A stretch of 64,000 nucleotides of DNA from Pseudomonas frederiksbergensis (GCF_900105495.1 NZ_FNTF01000002.1:2145501-2209500), one strand, 5' to 3'. Positions 1-10,674 are shown, numbered from the stretch's first letter. Notes: generated from the letters alone by a model not told the origin. Numbers and translations are program-made.

Positions 1-613
1 TTGGCCTTTTCAAACGTCGGGCAACTTCAGCCCCAAAAATCCGGAACAGGCAGTTTTAACAGGGCCTGGCGAATTGGCGAAGCCCTTGTCACATGGGGGC
101 TTTGGCAGGGTCGAAGGTGGTCGCAGAGCCTTCGATACTGTCTGAACTGCCTGAGGTAGACCTACAATTTTTGGTGTTTTTGTTGAGAATGAATTTCGAT
201 ACCATGGCGCACTTTTGCAAATACCGTTAATGATTGTTGCTGGAATGGATAAAAATTATTTCGGGATGAGACATGGTTTATAAAACGTTACATATCTACA
301 ATCGCCCGCACTGAATTCCCGGCACTGCTCATCCCTGAGCAGGAATAGGGCGTCGAGAGGCTCTTAGGCTTCATGCGACTCCCAGGTGTCGGCGCCTTCC
401 AATTATCCGCACCAAATGGAATTGGTCTGTAACAAGGCCTTTGACCACGAATTCGAATAAGAACTCAACGCTGGCCCAGGATTTGTCGAGCAGCGTCTGA
501 CGCGCGACGGGCAGCCACTTATTCAATCCAAGAAAAATGCCAACCCTTGGCAGGGTGAAGTGTTGGCGATCAAAACCCAACTGCATTGCGCAAGCTGCTT
601 TAGAGGTCGTGAG
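1..613. other. non-coding stretch upstream of cyo operon
   Basis: No convincing gene is seen here. Short open frames on the minus strand around 371-831 lie in antisense to the cyoA start region and look like chance frames. The stretch presumably carries the cyo promoter and its regulatory sites, but I could not assign a clear -35/-10 pair or a named operator by eye. Confidence 0.5.
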
Positions 614-1558
614 ATGAGTAAAAACAGGTACCCCAGACTACTAGGCTTATTGCCGCTGATCGGCACGTTGTTGCTGTCAGGCTGCAACATGACCTTGCTC
701 GATCCCAAGGGCCAGGTCGGCCTGGACGAGCGAAACCTGATCATCACCGCAACGCTGCTGATGCTGTTGGTCGTGGTTCCGGTCATCGTCATGACTTTCC
801 TGTTCGCCTGGAAATACCGCGCGTCCAACACCGACGCCGTCTACACGCCGAAATGGTCGCACTCCACCAAGATCGAAATCGCGGTGTGGGCTGTTCCAGT
901 GCTGATCATCATTGCCCTGGGCTACGTCACCTACAAGTCGACCCACGCGCTGGATCCTTACAAGCCGCTGGAATCCGACGTCAAGCCGATCACCATTGAA
1001 GTGGTCGCGCTGGACTGGAAGTGGATGTTCATCTACCCAGAGCAAGGCATCGCCACCGTCAACAAGATCGTGTTCCCGGCGCATACCCCGATCAACTTCA
1101 AGGTGACGTCGGACTCCGTGATGAATTCGTTCTTCATCCCGGCCCTGGGCGGCCAGATCTACGCGATGGCCGGCATGCAGACCAAGCTGCACCTGATCGC
1201 CAACCAGAACGCTGAAATGGACGGTATCTCCGCCAACTACAGCGGCGCTGGTTTCACCGGCATGAAATTCAAAGCTATCGCCACCTCTCAGGAAGATTTC
1301 GACGCCTGGGTCAGCGAAGTCAAAAAGGCACCTAAACAGCTTGAACAAGCTGAATACGCAGCCCTGTCCAAGCAAAGCCAGAACAACCCAGTCGAGCTCT
1401 ACTCCTCGGTCACGCCGAACCTGTTCCAGATCATCGTCGACAAGTACGAAGGCATGAAACCGGGCAAGCCGATGCACCACGAGAAGAAAGAGCACGAAAT
1501 GGCCGCCATGGAAGGGATGGACATGAGTTCGCATTCAGCTGCCGGGGCAGAGGAGTAA
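614..1558 (+). CDS. cyoA: cytochrome bo3 ubiquinol oxidase subunit II
   Basis: Subunit II of the proton-pumping quinol oxidase of the inner membrane. The 314-residue product starts with a lipoprotein signal ending in LLSGC (Cys24 would be lipidated), followed by two membrane helices (about residues 40-65 and 88-110) and a periplasmic cupredoxin domain. As in other quinol oxidases, the Cu-A ligand set of cytochrome c oxidases is not seen. The C-terminus is rich in His and Met, which is common in Pseudomonas CyoA. A start 54 bases upstream is open in frame, but ATG 614 gives the proper signal peptide. First gene of a tight operon; cyoB follows after 3 bases. Confidence 0.96.
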   Translation: MSKNRYPRLLGLLPLIGTLLLSGCNMTLLDPKGQVGLDERNLIITATLLMLLVVVPVIVMTFLFAWKYRASNTDAVYTPKWSHSTKIEIAVWAVPVLIIIALGYVTYKSTHALDPYKPLESDVKPITIEVVALDWKWMFIYPEQGIATVNKIVFPAHTPINFKVTSDSVMNSFFIPALGGQIYAMAGMQTKLHLIANQNAEMDGISANYSGAGFTGMKFKAIATSQEDFDAWVSEVKKAPKQLEQAEYAALSKQSQNNPVELYSSVTPNLFQIIVDKYEGMKPGKPMHHEKKEHEMAAMEGMDMSSHSAAGAEE

Positions 1559-1561
1559 ACG

Positions 1562-3592
1562 ATGTTTGGTAAATTAAGTTGGGAAGCGGTCCCGTTCCAC
1601 GAACCGATCGTGATGATTACCATCGCCATGATCGCGCTCGGTGGTCTGGCGCTGTTCGCTGCAATCACCTACTTCAAGAAGTGGACGTATTTGTGGACCG
1701 AGTGGCTGACCTCGGTCGACCACAAGAAAATCGGCGTGATGTACATCATCGTTGCCATGGTCATGCTGCTGCGCGGTTTTGCCGACGCCATCATGATGCG
1801 TACCCAGTTGGCCATGGCCACCGAGGGTTCGCCTGGCTACCTGCCGCCTGAACACTATGACCAGATCTTCACCGCTCACGGTGTGATCATGATCATCTTC
1901 ATGGCGATGCCATTCTTCACCGGCCTGATGAACCTTGCAGTGCCGCTGCAGATCGGCGCGCGTGACGTTGCCTATCCGTTCCTGAACTCCCTGAGTTTCT
2001 GGCTGCTGGTTTCCGGCGTGGTGCTGATCAACCTGTCCCTGGGCGTCGGCGAATTCGCCAAGACCGGCTGGGTTGCCTATCCGCCGCTGTCGGGCCTGCA
2101 ATACAGCCCTGGCGTGGGGATGGATTACTACATCTGGGCGCTACAGCTATCCGGGTTGGGTACGACGCTGACGGGGGTCAACTTCCTGGCCACCGTGCTG
2201 AAAATGCGTACACCGGGCATGAAGCTGATGGACATGCCGATCTTCACCTGGACCTGCACCTGGGCCAACGTCCTGATCGTGGCCTCGTTCCCGATCCTGA
2301 CCGCTACCCTGGCACTGCTGACGCTTGACCGTTACATGGATTTCCACATTTTCACCAATGAACTTGGTGGCAATCCGATGATGTACGTCAACCTGTTCTG
2401 GGCCTGGGGTCACCCCGAGGTTTACATCCTGATTCTGCCGGCGTTCGGGATCTTCTCCGAAGTCATATCGACCTTCACCGGCAAGCGTCTGTTCGGCCAC
2501 CACTCGATGGTCTACGCATCGGGCGCGATCTCGATCCTGGGCTTCATGGTTTGGCTGCACCACTTCTTCACCATGGGTTCGGGTGCCAGCGTCAACGCCT
2601 TCTTCGGTCTGGCGACGATGCTGATTTCGATCCCGACGGGGGTGAAGCTATTCAACTGGCTGTTCACCATTTACCAAGGGCGTCTGCGTTTCACCAGCCA
2701 GGTTCTGTGGACCCTGGGCTTCATGGTGACCTTCGCCATCGGCGGCATGACCGGCGTACTGTTGGCCATTCCGGGTGCGGACTTCGTCCTGCACAACAGC
2801 CTGTTCGTGATCGCTCACTTCCACAACGTGATCATCGGCGGCGCGGTATTCGGCTACATCGCAGGCTTCGGCTTCTACTTCCCTAAAGCGTTCGGCTTCA
2901 AGCTGCACGAAGGTTGGGGCAAGGCAGCGTTCTGGTTCTGGATCTCGGGCTTCTTCGTCGCGTTCATGCCGCTCTATGCACTGGGCTTCATGGGCATGAC
3001 CCGTCGTCTGAACGCCACCACCAACCCTGAGTGGGTGCCGTACCTGTACGTCGCCATGTTCGGTGCGGTGATGATCGCGGTCGGTATCGCCTGCCAGCTG
3101 ATCCAGCTGTACGTCAGCGTGCGTGATCGCAACAAGCCGGAAAACATGTGCGAACACGGTGACCCGTGGAATGCCCACACGCTGGAATGGTCGACCTCGT
3201 CGCCACCACCGTTCTACAACTTTGCCGTGCTGCCAAAAGCGGAAACCATCGACCCATTCACCGAAGCCAAGGAAAACGGCACCGCGTACAAGGCTCCGGC
3301 CAGGTACGAACCGATCCACATGCCAAACAACACCGCGACCGGTGTGGTCATGGGTGCTCTGTTGACCGTGTTCGGTTTCGCAATGATCTGGCACATCTGG
3401 TGGTTGGCCATCGTTGGCCTGGTTGGCACCGTGGTGTATTTCGTGATCCACGCTGCCCGTGATGATCAAGGCTACATGGTGCCGGTCGACGTGATCGAGC
3501 GCATCGAAGCCGAGCAGCACAAGCGTCTGGTAGCGGCCGGGAAAGTTCCAGCCACCGCCACCCGTGTTGAAACCTCGTTGGAACAGGCTTAA
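1562..3592 (+). CDS. cyoB: cytochrome bo3 ubiquinol oxidase subunit I
   Basis: Catalytic subunit that binds heme b, heme o3 and Cu-B, reduces oxygen to water and pumps protons. The 676-residue size fits CyoB, which has 15 membrane helices rather than the 12 of most heme-copper oxidases. The Cu-B/Tyr motif WAWGHPEVY, the HHFF Cu-B pair and the late histidines ([13 protein letters not shown]) that bind the hemes are all present. Upstream neighbour cyoA ends 3 bases before and cyoC starts 3 bases after, so translation is probably coupled. Confidence 0.98.
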   Translation: MFGKLSWEAVPFHEPIVMITIAMIALGGLALFAAITYFKKWTYLWTEWLTSVDHKKIGVMYIIVAMVMLLRGFADAIMMRTQLAMATEGSPGYLPPEHYDQIFTAHGVIMIIFMAMPFFTGLMNLAVPLQIGARDVAYPFLNSLSFWLLVSGVVLINLSLGVGEFAKTGWVAYPPLSGLQYSPGVGMDYYIWALQLSGLGTTLTGVNFLATVLKMRTPGMKLMDMPIFTWTCTWANVLIVASFPILTATLALLTLDRYMDFHIFTNELGGNPMMYVNLFWAWGHPEVYILILPAFGIFSEVISTFTGKRLFGHHSMVYASGAISILGFMVWLHHFFTMGSGASVNAFFGLATMLISIPTGVKLFNWLFTIYQGRLRFTSQVLWTLGFMVTFAIGGMTGVLLAIPGADFVLHNSLFVIAHFHNVIIGGAVFGYIAGFGFYFPKAFGFKLHEGWGKAAFWFWISGFFVAFMPLYALGFMGMTRRLNATTNPEWVPYLYVAMFGAVMIAVGIACQLIQLYVSVRDRNKPENMCEHGDPWNAHTLEWSTSSPPPFYNFAVLPKAETIDPFTEAKENGTAYKAPARYEPIHMPNNTATGVVMGALLTVFGFAMIWHIWWLAIVGLVGTVVYFVIHAARDDQGYMVPVDVIERIEAEQHKRLVAAGKVPATATRVETSLEQA

Positions 3593-3595
3593 ACC

Positions 3596-4222
3596 ATGTC
3601 GAACTTAGTGACCACTGCTGGACACGCCCATGGCACGGACCATGGGCACGACGACCATCACCACGACTCGGGCGAGATGACCGTATTCGGTTTCTGGCTC
3701 TACCTGATGACCGACTGCATCCTGTTTGCGTCGATCTTCGCAGCGTACGCGGTACTGGTTAACAACGTAGCGGGTGGCCCGTCGGGCCACGACATCTTCG
3801 AACTGCCGTACGTACTGGGCGAAACCGCTCTGCTGCTGTTCAGTTCGATCACCTACGGCTTCGCCATGCTGGCGTTGTTCAAAGGCAAGAAGAACCAGGT
3901 CCTGGGCTGGCTGGGCATGACCTTCCTGTTCGGCGCCGGCTTCATCGGCATGGAGATCAACGAGTTTCACGTACTGATTTCCGAGGGCTTCGGTCCTAGC
4001 CGCAGCGGCTTCCTGTCCGGGTTCTTCACCTTGGTCGGCACCCACGGTCTGCACGTGACCAGCGGTCTGATCTGGATGGCGATCATGATGTACCAGGTGC
4101 AGAAGAACGGCCTGACGGCGACCAACAAGACCCGTCTGAGCTGCCTGAGTCTGTTCTGGCACTTCCTGGACGTGGTGTGGATCTGCGTATTCACCGTTGT
4201 TTATCTGATGGGGACTATGTAA
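3596..4222 (+). CDS. cyoC: cytochrome bo3 ubiquinol oxidase subunit III
   Basis: Subunit III of the bo3 oxidase, a 208-residue membrane protein with about five helices. It stabilises the complex and is not itself redox-active. The N-terminus is a His/Asp-rich cytoplasmic stretch ([18 protein letters not shown]) typical of Pseudomonas CyoC. The body contains the conserved GxEI element (FIGMEINEF) and a terminal [15 protein letters not shown] helix as in COX3 proteins. It lies between cyoB and cyoD with essentially no gaps. Confidence 0.96.
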   Translation: MSNLVTTAGHAHGTDHGHDDHHHDSGEMTVFGFWLYLMTDCILFASIFAAYAVLVNNVAGGPSGHDIFELPYVLGETALLLFSSITYGFAMLALFKGKKNQVLGWLGMTFLFGAGFIGMEINEFHVLISEGFGPSRSGFLSGFFTLVGTHGLHVTSGLIWMAIMMYQVQKNGLTATNKTRLSCLSLFWHFLDVVWICVFTVVYLMGTM

Positions 4223-4558
4223 ATGGCTAACGCACACTCCCACGATGGCCACGACGCCGGCCACGGCAGCGTCAAGTCCTACGCGATCGGCTTCATTCTG
4301 TCGGTGATCCTGACCGTCATTCCTTTCGGCCTGGTGATGTACCCATCGCTGCCCAAAGCAATGACCCTGTGGATCGTACTGGCCTTCGCAGTCATCCAGG
4401 TGCTGGTGCACCTGGTGTACTTCCTCCACCTGGACCGTTCGGCCGCGCAGCGTAACAACGTGATTGCGTTTGTTTTCGCCGCGATCGTGATTGTCCTGCT
4501 GGTTGGCCTGTCGCTGTGGATCATGTTCAGCATCCACACCAACATGATGGCGCACTGA
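4223..4558 (+). CDS. cyoD: cytochrome bo3 ubiquinol oxidase subunit IV
   Basis: Small subunit IV (111 residues) with three predicted membrane helices, at about residues 18-40, 46-70 and 80-105. It helps Cu-B binding and assembly of subunit I in the E. coli enzyme. The conserved [11 protein letters not shown] segment between helices 2 and 3 is present. The start codon follows the cyoC stop directly, and the N-terminus is again His-rich. Confidence 0.95.
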   Translation: MANAHSHDGHDAGHGSVKSYAIGFILSVILTVIPFGLVMYPSLPKAMTLWIVLAFAVIQVLVHLVYFLHLDRSAAQRNNVIAFVFAAIVIVLLVGLSLWIMFSIHTNMMAH

Positions 4559-4569
4559 GGAAAGTCCGG

Positions 4570-5457
4570 ATGTCCTTTAAGCACTTTATCCAAATCACCA
4601 AACCGGGGATCATTTTCGGTAACGTGCTTTCTGTGGCAGGCGGATTTTTCCTGGCCTCGAAAGGGCATGTCGATCTGGCCATTTTCCTGGCCGCCATGAT
4701 CGGCACGTCGCTGGTGGTGGCTTCCGGTTGCGTGTTCAACAACTGCATCGACCGCGACATCGACCTTAAGATGGAACGCACCAAAAACCGGGCGCTGGTC
4801 CAGGGCTTGATCTCCCTGAAACTGGCCCTGGCTTTTGCGACCGTCCTGGGTGTTTTCGGCGTTGCACTGTTGTACACAGTGGCCAACCCGTTGGCCGCTT
4901 TGTTCGCGGTGATCGGCTTTGTCATCTACGTCGGCTTCTACAGCCTGTACCTCAAGCGCAAGTCGGTTCACGGCACGCTGGTGGGCAGTCTGTCGGGCGC
5001 CATGCCGCCGGTGATTGGCTACGTGGCTGTGACGAACAACTTCGACATGGCCGCACTGACGTTGCTGGTGATGTTCAGCCTGTGGCAGATGCCGCATTCC
5101 TACGCCATCGCGATCTTCCGCTTCAACGATTACCTGGCCGCATCGATTCCGGTGTTGCCAGTGAAGCGCGGGATTGAAGTGGCGAAGAAGCACATCCTGC
5201 TCTACATCCTGGCGTTCCTCGTGGCGACCTTGATGCTGACTTTCAGCGGCTACGCCGGCATGAGCTACCTCGCCGTCGCCGCGGCCATGGGCATGTACTG
5301 GCTGTACATGGCCTGGACCGGCTACAAGGCAGTGGATGACACGGTCTGGGCACGCAAGCTGTTCGTGTTCTCGATCTTCACCATTACCGCGTTGAGCGTG
5401 ATGATGTCGCTGGACTTCAAAGTGCCGGGTGAGCTGTTGCTGACTTACGCGCCTTAA
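4570..5457 (+). CDS. cyoE: protoheme IX farnesyltransferase (heme O synthase)
   Basis: Transfers a farnesyl group to protoheme to make heme O for CyoB. The 295-residue UbiA-family membrane protein shows the prenyl-diphosphate/Mg site [18 protein letters not shown] near residue 60 and about eight helices. I chose ATG 4570 (downstream of GAGGAAAGTCCGG) rather than an in-frame ATG at 4516 that lies inside cyoD. Last gene of the operon, followed by a strong terminator. Confidence 0.96.
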   Translation: MSFKHFIQITKPGIIFGNVLSVAGGFFLASKGHVDLAIFLAAMIGTSLVVASGCVFNNCIDRDIDLKMERTKNRALVQGLISLKLALAFATVLGVFGVALLYTVANPLAALFAVIGFVIYVGFYSLYLKRKSVHGTLVGSLSGAMPPVIGYVAVTNNFDMAALTLLVMFSLWQMPHSYAIAIFRFNDYLAASIPVLPVKRGIEVAKKHILLYILAFLVATLMLTFSGYAGMSYLAVAAAMGMYWLYMAWTGYKAVDDTVWARKLFVFSIFTITALSVMMSLDFKVPGELLLTYAP

Positions 5458-5473
5458 GGTTCAGACTCTGCAC

Positions 5474-5511
5474 AAAAAGCCCCGCCTTCGAGAGAAGAGC
5501 GGGGCTTTTTT
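5474..5511. terminator. bidirectional rho-independent terminator
   Basis: GC-rich stem AAAAGCCCCGC / GCGGGGCTTTT with an A-run before it and a T-run after it, so it can end transcription from both the cyo operon and the converging MocR gene. Confidence 0.9.
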
Positions 5512-5559
5512 GTATGCATTGATCGCGAAGGCCGCACCGCGGTTTATCCGAGAGAAAAC

Positions 5560-6969
5560 TCAGCTATCAAGCAACCGGAAAAACCGTTCCCGCACCTGGC
5601 TGTTATCGCTATGCGCCACGTTGAAACGCAGGAAACGGCTAGCGTCCGGCGCTTTGCTGAGCAGGGTGCCCGGTGCCAGTACAAGGTCGATTTCCAGGCC
5701 TTTCCTTGCCAGTGTTTCGGCATGCAGCCCTTCGGGCAGGCGCGTCCAGATGAACAACCCTTCATGCGGCAGCGAAGAAACGGAACAACCCGCCTCCACC
5801 AGCCAACTCGACACCCGACTGCTCGACTCGTAAAGCCGATCCACCGTGCGCCGGGTATGTTTGGCATAGCTGCCATCACTGAGCATCGTGCAGATAATCT
5901 GCTCCGCCAGTTCTGAGGTCATGCCACCAGCGGCCATCTTCAGTGTGACCAGCCGTGCGGCCAGTTGCGGTGAAAGCACTGCGTAGCTGACGCGGCTGTT
6001 AGCCGTCAGGGTCTTGGAGAAACCGGACACGTAACTGACATTGTCCAGCCCACCCGCTGCCAGGCGTGGCGTGCTTCGTTGCTGCAAGTCGCAATACAAA
6101 TCGTCTTCGACGATGTGGAAACCATAACGGTGACTCAACTCCAGCAAGCGATAAACCTGGGCCGGGGAGAACGAATGCCCGGTCGGGTTGTGCAAGGTGT
6201 TGTTGGTCATGTAGAGCACGGGACGATGGGCAATCAGCAGTCGCTCGAAGGTCTCGAGGTCCATGCCGTCGCTCCCGCGGGGGATGGTGACCACCCTGAC
6301 ACCATGCAGGGCCAGATTGGTGTGCATGGTGAAGTAACACGGATCGTCGAGCAGCACCGTGTCGCCGGGCTTGACCAGCAGGCGCATCAGCATGTCGATG
6401 GCCTGCACGGTGTTGGCCGTGGTGATGATCTGCTCCACCGGCACTTCGATGCCCAAGGCCGACAGCTTGACCCGCAACGCCTCGCGCAACGGCAGGTAAC
6501 CGCCAGCGACGCCGTATTCGCCCATGCGCAGGGAGGTGGCGCGCAACGTGCTGCGCACGGCTTTCAGCAACTCGTCAGCCGGCAGCCACGAGGACGGCAG
6601 GAAACCGGCCCCAGGGCGTAGCGCCCCGTTGTCCAGCAGCACCGCGCGGCGGACCACGCTGAGCGTGTCTTGAGGTTGCAGGTCCGGGCCGGCATCGGTC
6701 TTGATCGTGATGCTGGAACGGTGCACGTAATGCCCCGAGCCCTGGCGTGAAACCACCAAACCCTTGGCCCGCAAGCGGTCCAGAGCATCCACCACCGTGG
6801 ATTTGCCCACGTTCAGCAACTCGGAGAGTTCGCGAATCGGCGGCAGCCGGGAGCCGTGAGGCAGGCCTCCGTGGCTGATTGCCTCCGATAATTGATCGAC
6901 GATCTGCTGAACCAGCGGTACCCCCTGCTGGAACTCGATAGCGGCGATCACTGCGCGCTGAACCTGCAT
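5560..6969 (-). CDS. MocR-family (GntR-aminotransferase) transcriptional regulator
   Basis: Chimeric PLP-dependent regulator of about 469 residues. An N-terminal GntR winged helix (about residues 10-80, with a typical SRLPPIRELSELL start) is joined to a fold-type-I aminotransferase domain. PLP-site elements are readable: HNPTGH, the DDLYCDL aspartate segment and the Schiff-base lysine in SGFSKTL. I prefer ATG 6969, with GGAG 11 bases upstream, over GTG 6981. It diverges from the MFS/ATP-grasp unit across a 148-bp gap, so it is the likely regulator of that cluster. MocR proteins usually sense PLP or an amino-acid-like effector; the effector here is unknown. Confidence 0.9.
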   Translation of the reverse strand: MQVQRAVIAAIEFQQGVPLVQQIVDQLSEAISHGGLPHGSRLPPIRELSELLNVGKSTVVDALDRLRAKGLVVSRQGSGHYVHRSSITIKTDAGPDLQPQDTLSVVRRAVLLDNGALRPGAGFLPSSWLPADELLKAVRSTLRATSLRMGEYGVAGGYLPLREALRVKLSALGIEVPVEQIITTANTVQAIDMLMRLLVKPGDTVLLDDPCYFTMHTNLALHGVRVVTIPRGSDGMDLETFERLLIAHRPVLYMTNNTLHNPTGHSFSPAQVYRLLELSHRYGFHIVEDDLYCDLQQRSTPRLAAGGLDNVSYVSGFSKTLTANSRVSYAVLSPQLAARLVTLKMAAGGMTSELAEQIICTMLSDGSYAKHTRRTVDRLYESSSRVSSWLVEAGCSVSSLPHEGLFIWTRLPEGLHAETLARKGLEIDLVLAPGTLLSKAPDASRFLRFNVAHSDNSQVRERFFRLLDS

Positions 6970-6991
6970 TTTACTGGTCACTCCGGCAGTA

Positions 6992-7017
6992 AAGTTCGTT
7001 GGATTCTATACGAACTT
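6992..7017. promoter_or_regulatory. candidate operator palindrome between mocR-like gene and cluster
   Basis: Perfect inverted repeat AAGTTCGT-N10-ACGAACTT, centred between the divergent MocR gene (start 6969) and the transporter gene (start 7118). Its position suits an autoregulatory and cluster operator. The assignment is inference from position and symmetry. Confidence 0.5.
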
Positions 7018-7117
7018 GCTCTGATGAAAACAAGCGTCTCTCACTACCATCACCTTACAGACTTTCTTGATTGTCGGCGCTGTGGCCTCGGCAATCGCTT
7101 GGTTCCAGAGGTGTTGC

Positions 7118-8218
7118 ATGAGTGTAGAAACAACGGTCGCCATCGCCAAACCGGTGATTAACATTCGCCTGTTCACAATCCGGATCATCACGGCGGTGTC
7201 GCTGTTTGCCGTGTTGGGCAAGGCCAACGTCTGGCTCGACACCGCCACCAACAGCATCCTCGCCCTCGGCTATCGGGCCTTGCTGTTGCTGTTGCCGTTG
7301 ACCTTGTTGGTGTTGGGCCGGCGTTCGCTGAGCGTTACGTTGCTGTGCGCCGCCCTCGGCTTGGTCTTGCTCGCGGTCACCAGCAACCAGGGCATGGTGA
7401 TGTTTGCCGCTGCGTTGTTTGCCTACGGCATTGCCATCGCCGGCTACCTGATCAAGAGCGAAGCGGCCCAGACCAAAGAGGGCGCAGCCTACAACCGGGT
7501 CGCCATGAACATGGGCAGCCTGTTGGCGGGGTTGATCCTGCTGTCGCCCTTGTTGACCCCAACCATGTTTTTCCTCGGCGCTGCCGCTTTCGTGCTGCTC
7601 TGCCTGCCCATCGCCATGGGGGCGACGTTCACCACTCAAGCGGTCGTGGCCCACCCGGTGACCCACGACGGCAGCGGCTGGCGCAACAAACTGCCGTGGG
7701 TGATCGCCGGCATCATCATGGGGATCAAACTGTTTGGCGTATTCTCGATCCTGCCGCAAGCCATCCTGCTCGAAACCGGTGAATTACCTGCCTGGTACGG
7801 CCTGATGCTGATCCTCAACAGCGCGGTGGTGGTGTTCGCTCAGGTGCCGATGATGAAGCTGATCGAACGCACCGGGCGATTCAAGGTGGTCGCGGTGATC
7901 GGGATCATCGTCGGCGGTTTTGCGGTGCTTTCGTCTCCGGCCGCTTTTCACGTCGAAACCCTCGTCGGCGCGTTGATCTGGGTGGCGCTGCTGTCCCTCG
8001 CCGAATGTGCGTTCAGCTACCTCGATTACTTCTCCGTCAAACAAAACAACATGTTCGTCAAGGAAGTCTCCCTCGGTGTCGGCGCAGGCCTGACGGTGCT
8101 GATCATGCGGGTCGTGCCGCCGCCGTACAACGCACTGGTGCTGGCCGCCATTGGCGCGGGCGGGATCCTCGCCTGGTACTACCTCAACCGTAAATCCAAT
8201 GCGTCGTTGCACGACTGA
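7118..8218 (+). CDS. MFS-type transporter, probable exporter of cluster product
   Basis: A 366-residue, very hydrophobic protein with roughly 10-12 membrane helices and short loops, consistent with the major facilitator superfamily though somewhat shorter than usual (about 400). ATG 7118 has AGAGGTG just upstream; in-frame codons further upstream lack a ribosome site. First gene of the unit running to 10637. The role as exporter or importer of the cluster's amino-acid-like product is inferred from position only. Family assignment is by overall pattern rather than a diagnostic motif. Confidence 0.75.
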   Translation: MSVETTVAIAKPVINIRLFTIRIITAVSLFAVLGKANVWLDTATNSILALGYRALLLLLPLTLLVLGRRSLSVTLLCAALGLVLLAVTSNQGMVMFAAALFAYGIAIAGYLIKSEAAQTKEGAAYNRVAMNMGSLLAGLILLSPLLTPTMFFLGAAAFVLLCLPIAMGATFTTQAVVAHPVTHDGSGWRNKLPWVIAGIIMGIKLFGVFSILPQAILLETGELPAWYGLMLILNSAVVVFAQVPMMKLIERTGRFKVVAVIGIIVGGFAVLSSPAAFHVETLVGALIWVALLSLAECAFSYLDYFSVKQNNMFVKEVSLGVGAGLTVLIMRVVPPPYNALVLAAIGAGGILAWYYLNRKSNASLHD

Positions 8219-8260
8219 CTCATCTCGGTTGCGTTACTCACTTCACAGGTCGGAGGCTTC

Positions 8261-9541
8261 ATGAATACGACATCATGCGTAGTCGTGGTCGGGTACAACG
8301 GCAATCGGGTGCACGACATCCAGAAACTGCGCGAGCTCTGCAAGACGCTCTATAACGCCCGGCTTATCCTGGTGGTCGATCAGATTCAGCCCGCTGACGA
8401 GCAAGTGGCCGATCACGTCTGCAGCACTTCACTGGCGCCCGAAGAGGTAGCGGCCTCCCTCGAGCTGGTGGTGGGATGCTTGAATGCCGATCGATGGAAG
8501 CTGATCGGCGTTCTGCCATTTTCCGACCGTGGCGTGTTACTCGGTGCCGCACTGGCTACCCATTTCGGCCTGCCCGGTATCACCCCGGACGAGGCGCGGG
8601 CCGGGCTGGACAAGCAGATCTTTCGCAAGCTGGAAGCGGCTGCCAGTACTTCACCGGAGCATTACCGTCCGGTGTTTTCCGCACGCATCGCGAGCCTGGC
8701 CGAACTGCGCCAGAGGGTCATCGAGCTGGGCGGCAAAGCCTTTATCAAGCCCGCTTGTGAAGGGGCGAGCAGAGGTTGTCGGGTCATTCATCATCCATCC
8801 GAATGCGACGAGGCCTGGCACGCACTCAAGCCGTATCGCGAAGGCGGGATCGTCCTTGAAGAGCTGATCCAGAACGCTCGGGAATACAGCTGGGATTACG
8901 TGGCCGGCAGCACCTGGGTTACCGAAAAAACCACCACCGAAGGCGCCTATCGCGCGGAAATCCAGCAGGTAGTGCCCGCGCCGTTGACGGCCGACGTGCA
9001 GGCTCGATTGTCGGCAGCGGGTCGGCACATGTCGGCGTTGGTCTCGGTGGATAACGGCGCCTACCACAACGAAGTGTTCCTGCGCTCCGGCGGGCTGACC
9101 TCTGCCGTGGAAACCAACATGCGCCCCGGCGGCATGCACATCTGGGACCTGGCCCGCCTGGCGTTCGTGGATTTCGATCCGTGGGAAAAATGGGTCAGAT
9201 GGGCGGTGGAAGGCAAGGCCGACCACCGGGATCCCGTCGCCCGGGGTTATTGCGGCATCCGTCTGTTCAGAGCGCCGGCTGACGGTATTTTGCGCGCCAC
9301 GCCAGACATCGAATCGCTGGCCCGAAAACTGAACATTGAACTGGTGGAAGCGGTGTATGCCAAGCGCGTCGGTGATTCGGTCATGGCATTGGTGAAGGAC
9401 AACACCTCATTCATCGGCCACATCGTGTTGTTCAGCAAGGACTACGGACAACTCAGCGACAACCTGTTGCGGCTGGCAGAAGCGATCGAGTCTCGCGTCG
9501 AGGTCACCTGCCTGGCCCCGGCGACGAGGGCCTTTGGCTGA
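8261..9541 (+). CDS. ATP-grasp ligase (amino-acid ligase type)
   Basis: A 426-residue ATP-grasp protein: N-terminal Rossmann-like preATP domain (VVVVGYNGN start), then the ATP-binding segment FIKPACEGASRG near residue 161, and the Mg-binding Glu/Asn region around residues 270-290 (NEVFL, then ETNMRPGG). The architecture matches carboxylate-amine ligases such as the L-amino-acid ligases that make dipeptides, or acid-amine couplings in small-molecule pathways. It starts after a good GGAGG site, 42 bases past the transporter. With no NRPS in the cluster, this is the best candidate for the amide-forming step. Substrates unknown. Confidence 0.85.
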   Translation: MNTTSCVVVVGYNGNRVHDIQKLRELCKTLYNARLILVVDQIQPADEQVADHVCSTSLAPEEVAASLELVVGCLNADRWKLIGVLPFSDRGVLLGAALATHFGLPGITPDEARAGLDKQIFRKLEAAASTSPEHYRPVFSARIASLAELRQRVIELGGKAFIKPACEGASRGCRVIHHPSECDEAWHALKPYREGGIVLEELIQNAREYSWDYVAGSTWVTEKTTTEGAYRAEIQQVVPAPLTADVQARLSAAGRHMSALVSVDNGAYHNEVFLRSGGLTSAVETNMRPGGMHIWDLARLAFVDFDPWEKWVRWAVEGKADHRDPVARGYCGIRLFRAPADGILRATPDIESLARKLNIELVEAVYAKRVGDSVMALVKDNTSFIGHIVLFSKDYGQLSDNLLRLAEAIESRVEVTCLAPATRAFG

Positions 9542-9591
9542 GCCGTCGGGACCTGCGTTTTTTTGCATGATTGATTCAGAGGGTTTGGTAA

Positions 9592-10086
9592 ATGATTGAG
9601 CAAAAGAGCTGTGATGAGCGTTTCATCGACCTGGCAAAAGAGCTTGGCTATGACATCTACGGCGAGAACACCGCTGGCGGGCATTACGCCCCGCTGATTC
9701 GGCATCATGACGAGCTGTACATCAGTGGCCTGGTGCCGCGCATGAACGGCAAGATCCAGAACCCCGGCAGAGTCGGCCTGGAATTGAACATGGCAGATGC
9801 GCAAACCGCAGCCAGCATCAGCGCGATGCGCGGGCTGGCGCTGATCGTTGATGCGATTGGTTCGCTGGATAAAATAAAGTCGCTGGTACGAATAACGGTC
9901 TATGTCAAATCCACGGCGGACTTTGTTGATCTCAGTGAAGTGGCCAACGGTGCGTCGGATGTATTCAGCCATGTGCTGGGGGACGCCGGTAAACATACCC
10001 GAACGACCGTGGGTGTTTATCAATTGCCGAAAAATGCCGCGATAGAAGTTGACATGATTGTGGCGCTGAAACCGTCGGCGTTATAA
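9592..10086 (+). CDS. RidA/YjgF-YER057c-UK114 family protein
   Basis: A 164-residue member of the Rid superfamily, longer than canonical RidA (about 128) because of an N-terminal extension. Readable family features are YISGLVPR near residue 43, LALIVDAIGSLDKIKSLVRITVYVKS in the middle, and a C-terminal RTTVGVYQLPKNAAIEVDMIVAL. RidA proteins hydrolyse reactive enamine/imine intermediates from PLP enzymes; the wider superfamily also includes pathway-specific deaminases. Third gene of the MFS-led unit. The presence of several PLP or imine-forming enzymes nearby fits a protective or catalytic role. Confidence 0.88.
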   Translation: MIEQKSCDERFIDLAKELGYDIYGENTAGGHYAPLIRHHDELYISGLVPRMNGKIQNPGRVGLELNMADAQTAASISAMRGLALIVDAIGSLDKIKSLVRITVYVKSTADFVDLSEVANGASDVFSHVLGDAGKHTRTTVGVYQLPKNAAIEVDMIVALKPSAL

Positions 10087-10169
10087 GTGTTGGTTGTTCG
10101 GCTTTACAGTGTTGAATGGTTGGCCTAAGGTTCGGCCAATCAAGTCGACAACATAAGTTGGAACTCGCG

Positions 10170-10637
10170 ATGAATAATGTTCAAGGTGCGTTTTTTTCCT
10201 ATAAGGACTTTCGCCAGAGTTTGCATCAGCCGTCGGTCAGTGCACAGGTGTGGAAGAGGGGCGAACTGACAGACATGCGGCAGAGTCTCGAGGCCAGCGA
10301 CGTCGATATTGTTGCGCTGGCTCACGACAACAGCATCGAAGGTTGCAAGTTGACCCCAGGGATGGCGGTGTCCATGCAATGGTTGAAACCGGGTGCGGTG
10401 TTGAATGGGCATGCTCATTCGTGGTGGCACCTGTTCATCATTCAGTCCGGCCGCGGCACCTTGACCCTGGGGGATGCCGATGAAGTAAGCGTCAGCACTG
10501 GCGATGTGCTGCTGGTGCCGGCATGGACCCGACACGGCTTCGTCAACACCAGCGACGACGAGCCGCTGGCGATGCTCAATATGAGCAACATGCCGCAAAT
10601 GGCGTCGCTCTCCAGCCTGGACGATCGCCAGGCCTGA
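10170..10637 (+). CDS. single-domain cupin protein
   Basis: A 155-residue cupin. Motif 1 reads GHAHSWWHLFIIQSGRG, so the metal site would be His-x-His-x3-His where many cupins have Glu at the third place; motif 2 gives PAWTRHGF with the fourth His. A four-His metal centre is therefore likely. It may be an enzyme (oxygenase, isomerase or N-N/N-O chemistry) or a small-molecule binder; sequence alone does not decide. ATG 10170 is chosen over an upstream in-frame start at 10116 that has no ribosome site. Last gene before a terminator. Confidence 0.85.
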   Translation: MNNVQGAFFSYKDFRQSLHQPSVSAQVWKRGELTDMRQSLEASDVDIVALAHDNSIEGCKLTPGMAVSMQWLKPGAVLNGHAHSWWHLFIIQSGRGTLTLGDADEVSVSTGDVLLVPAWTRHGFVNTSDDEPLAMLNMSNMPQMASLSSLDDRQA

Positions 10638-10674
10638 TCACTGTCCAACCATCACTTTCCCTTCGTTGCACACC

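Noticed and set aside
371..831. Minus-strand frames upstream of and into cyoA
   Set aside because: No ribosome site and no family likeness; they run antisense to the cyoA start region.
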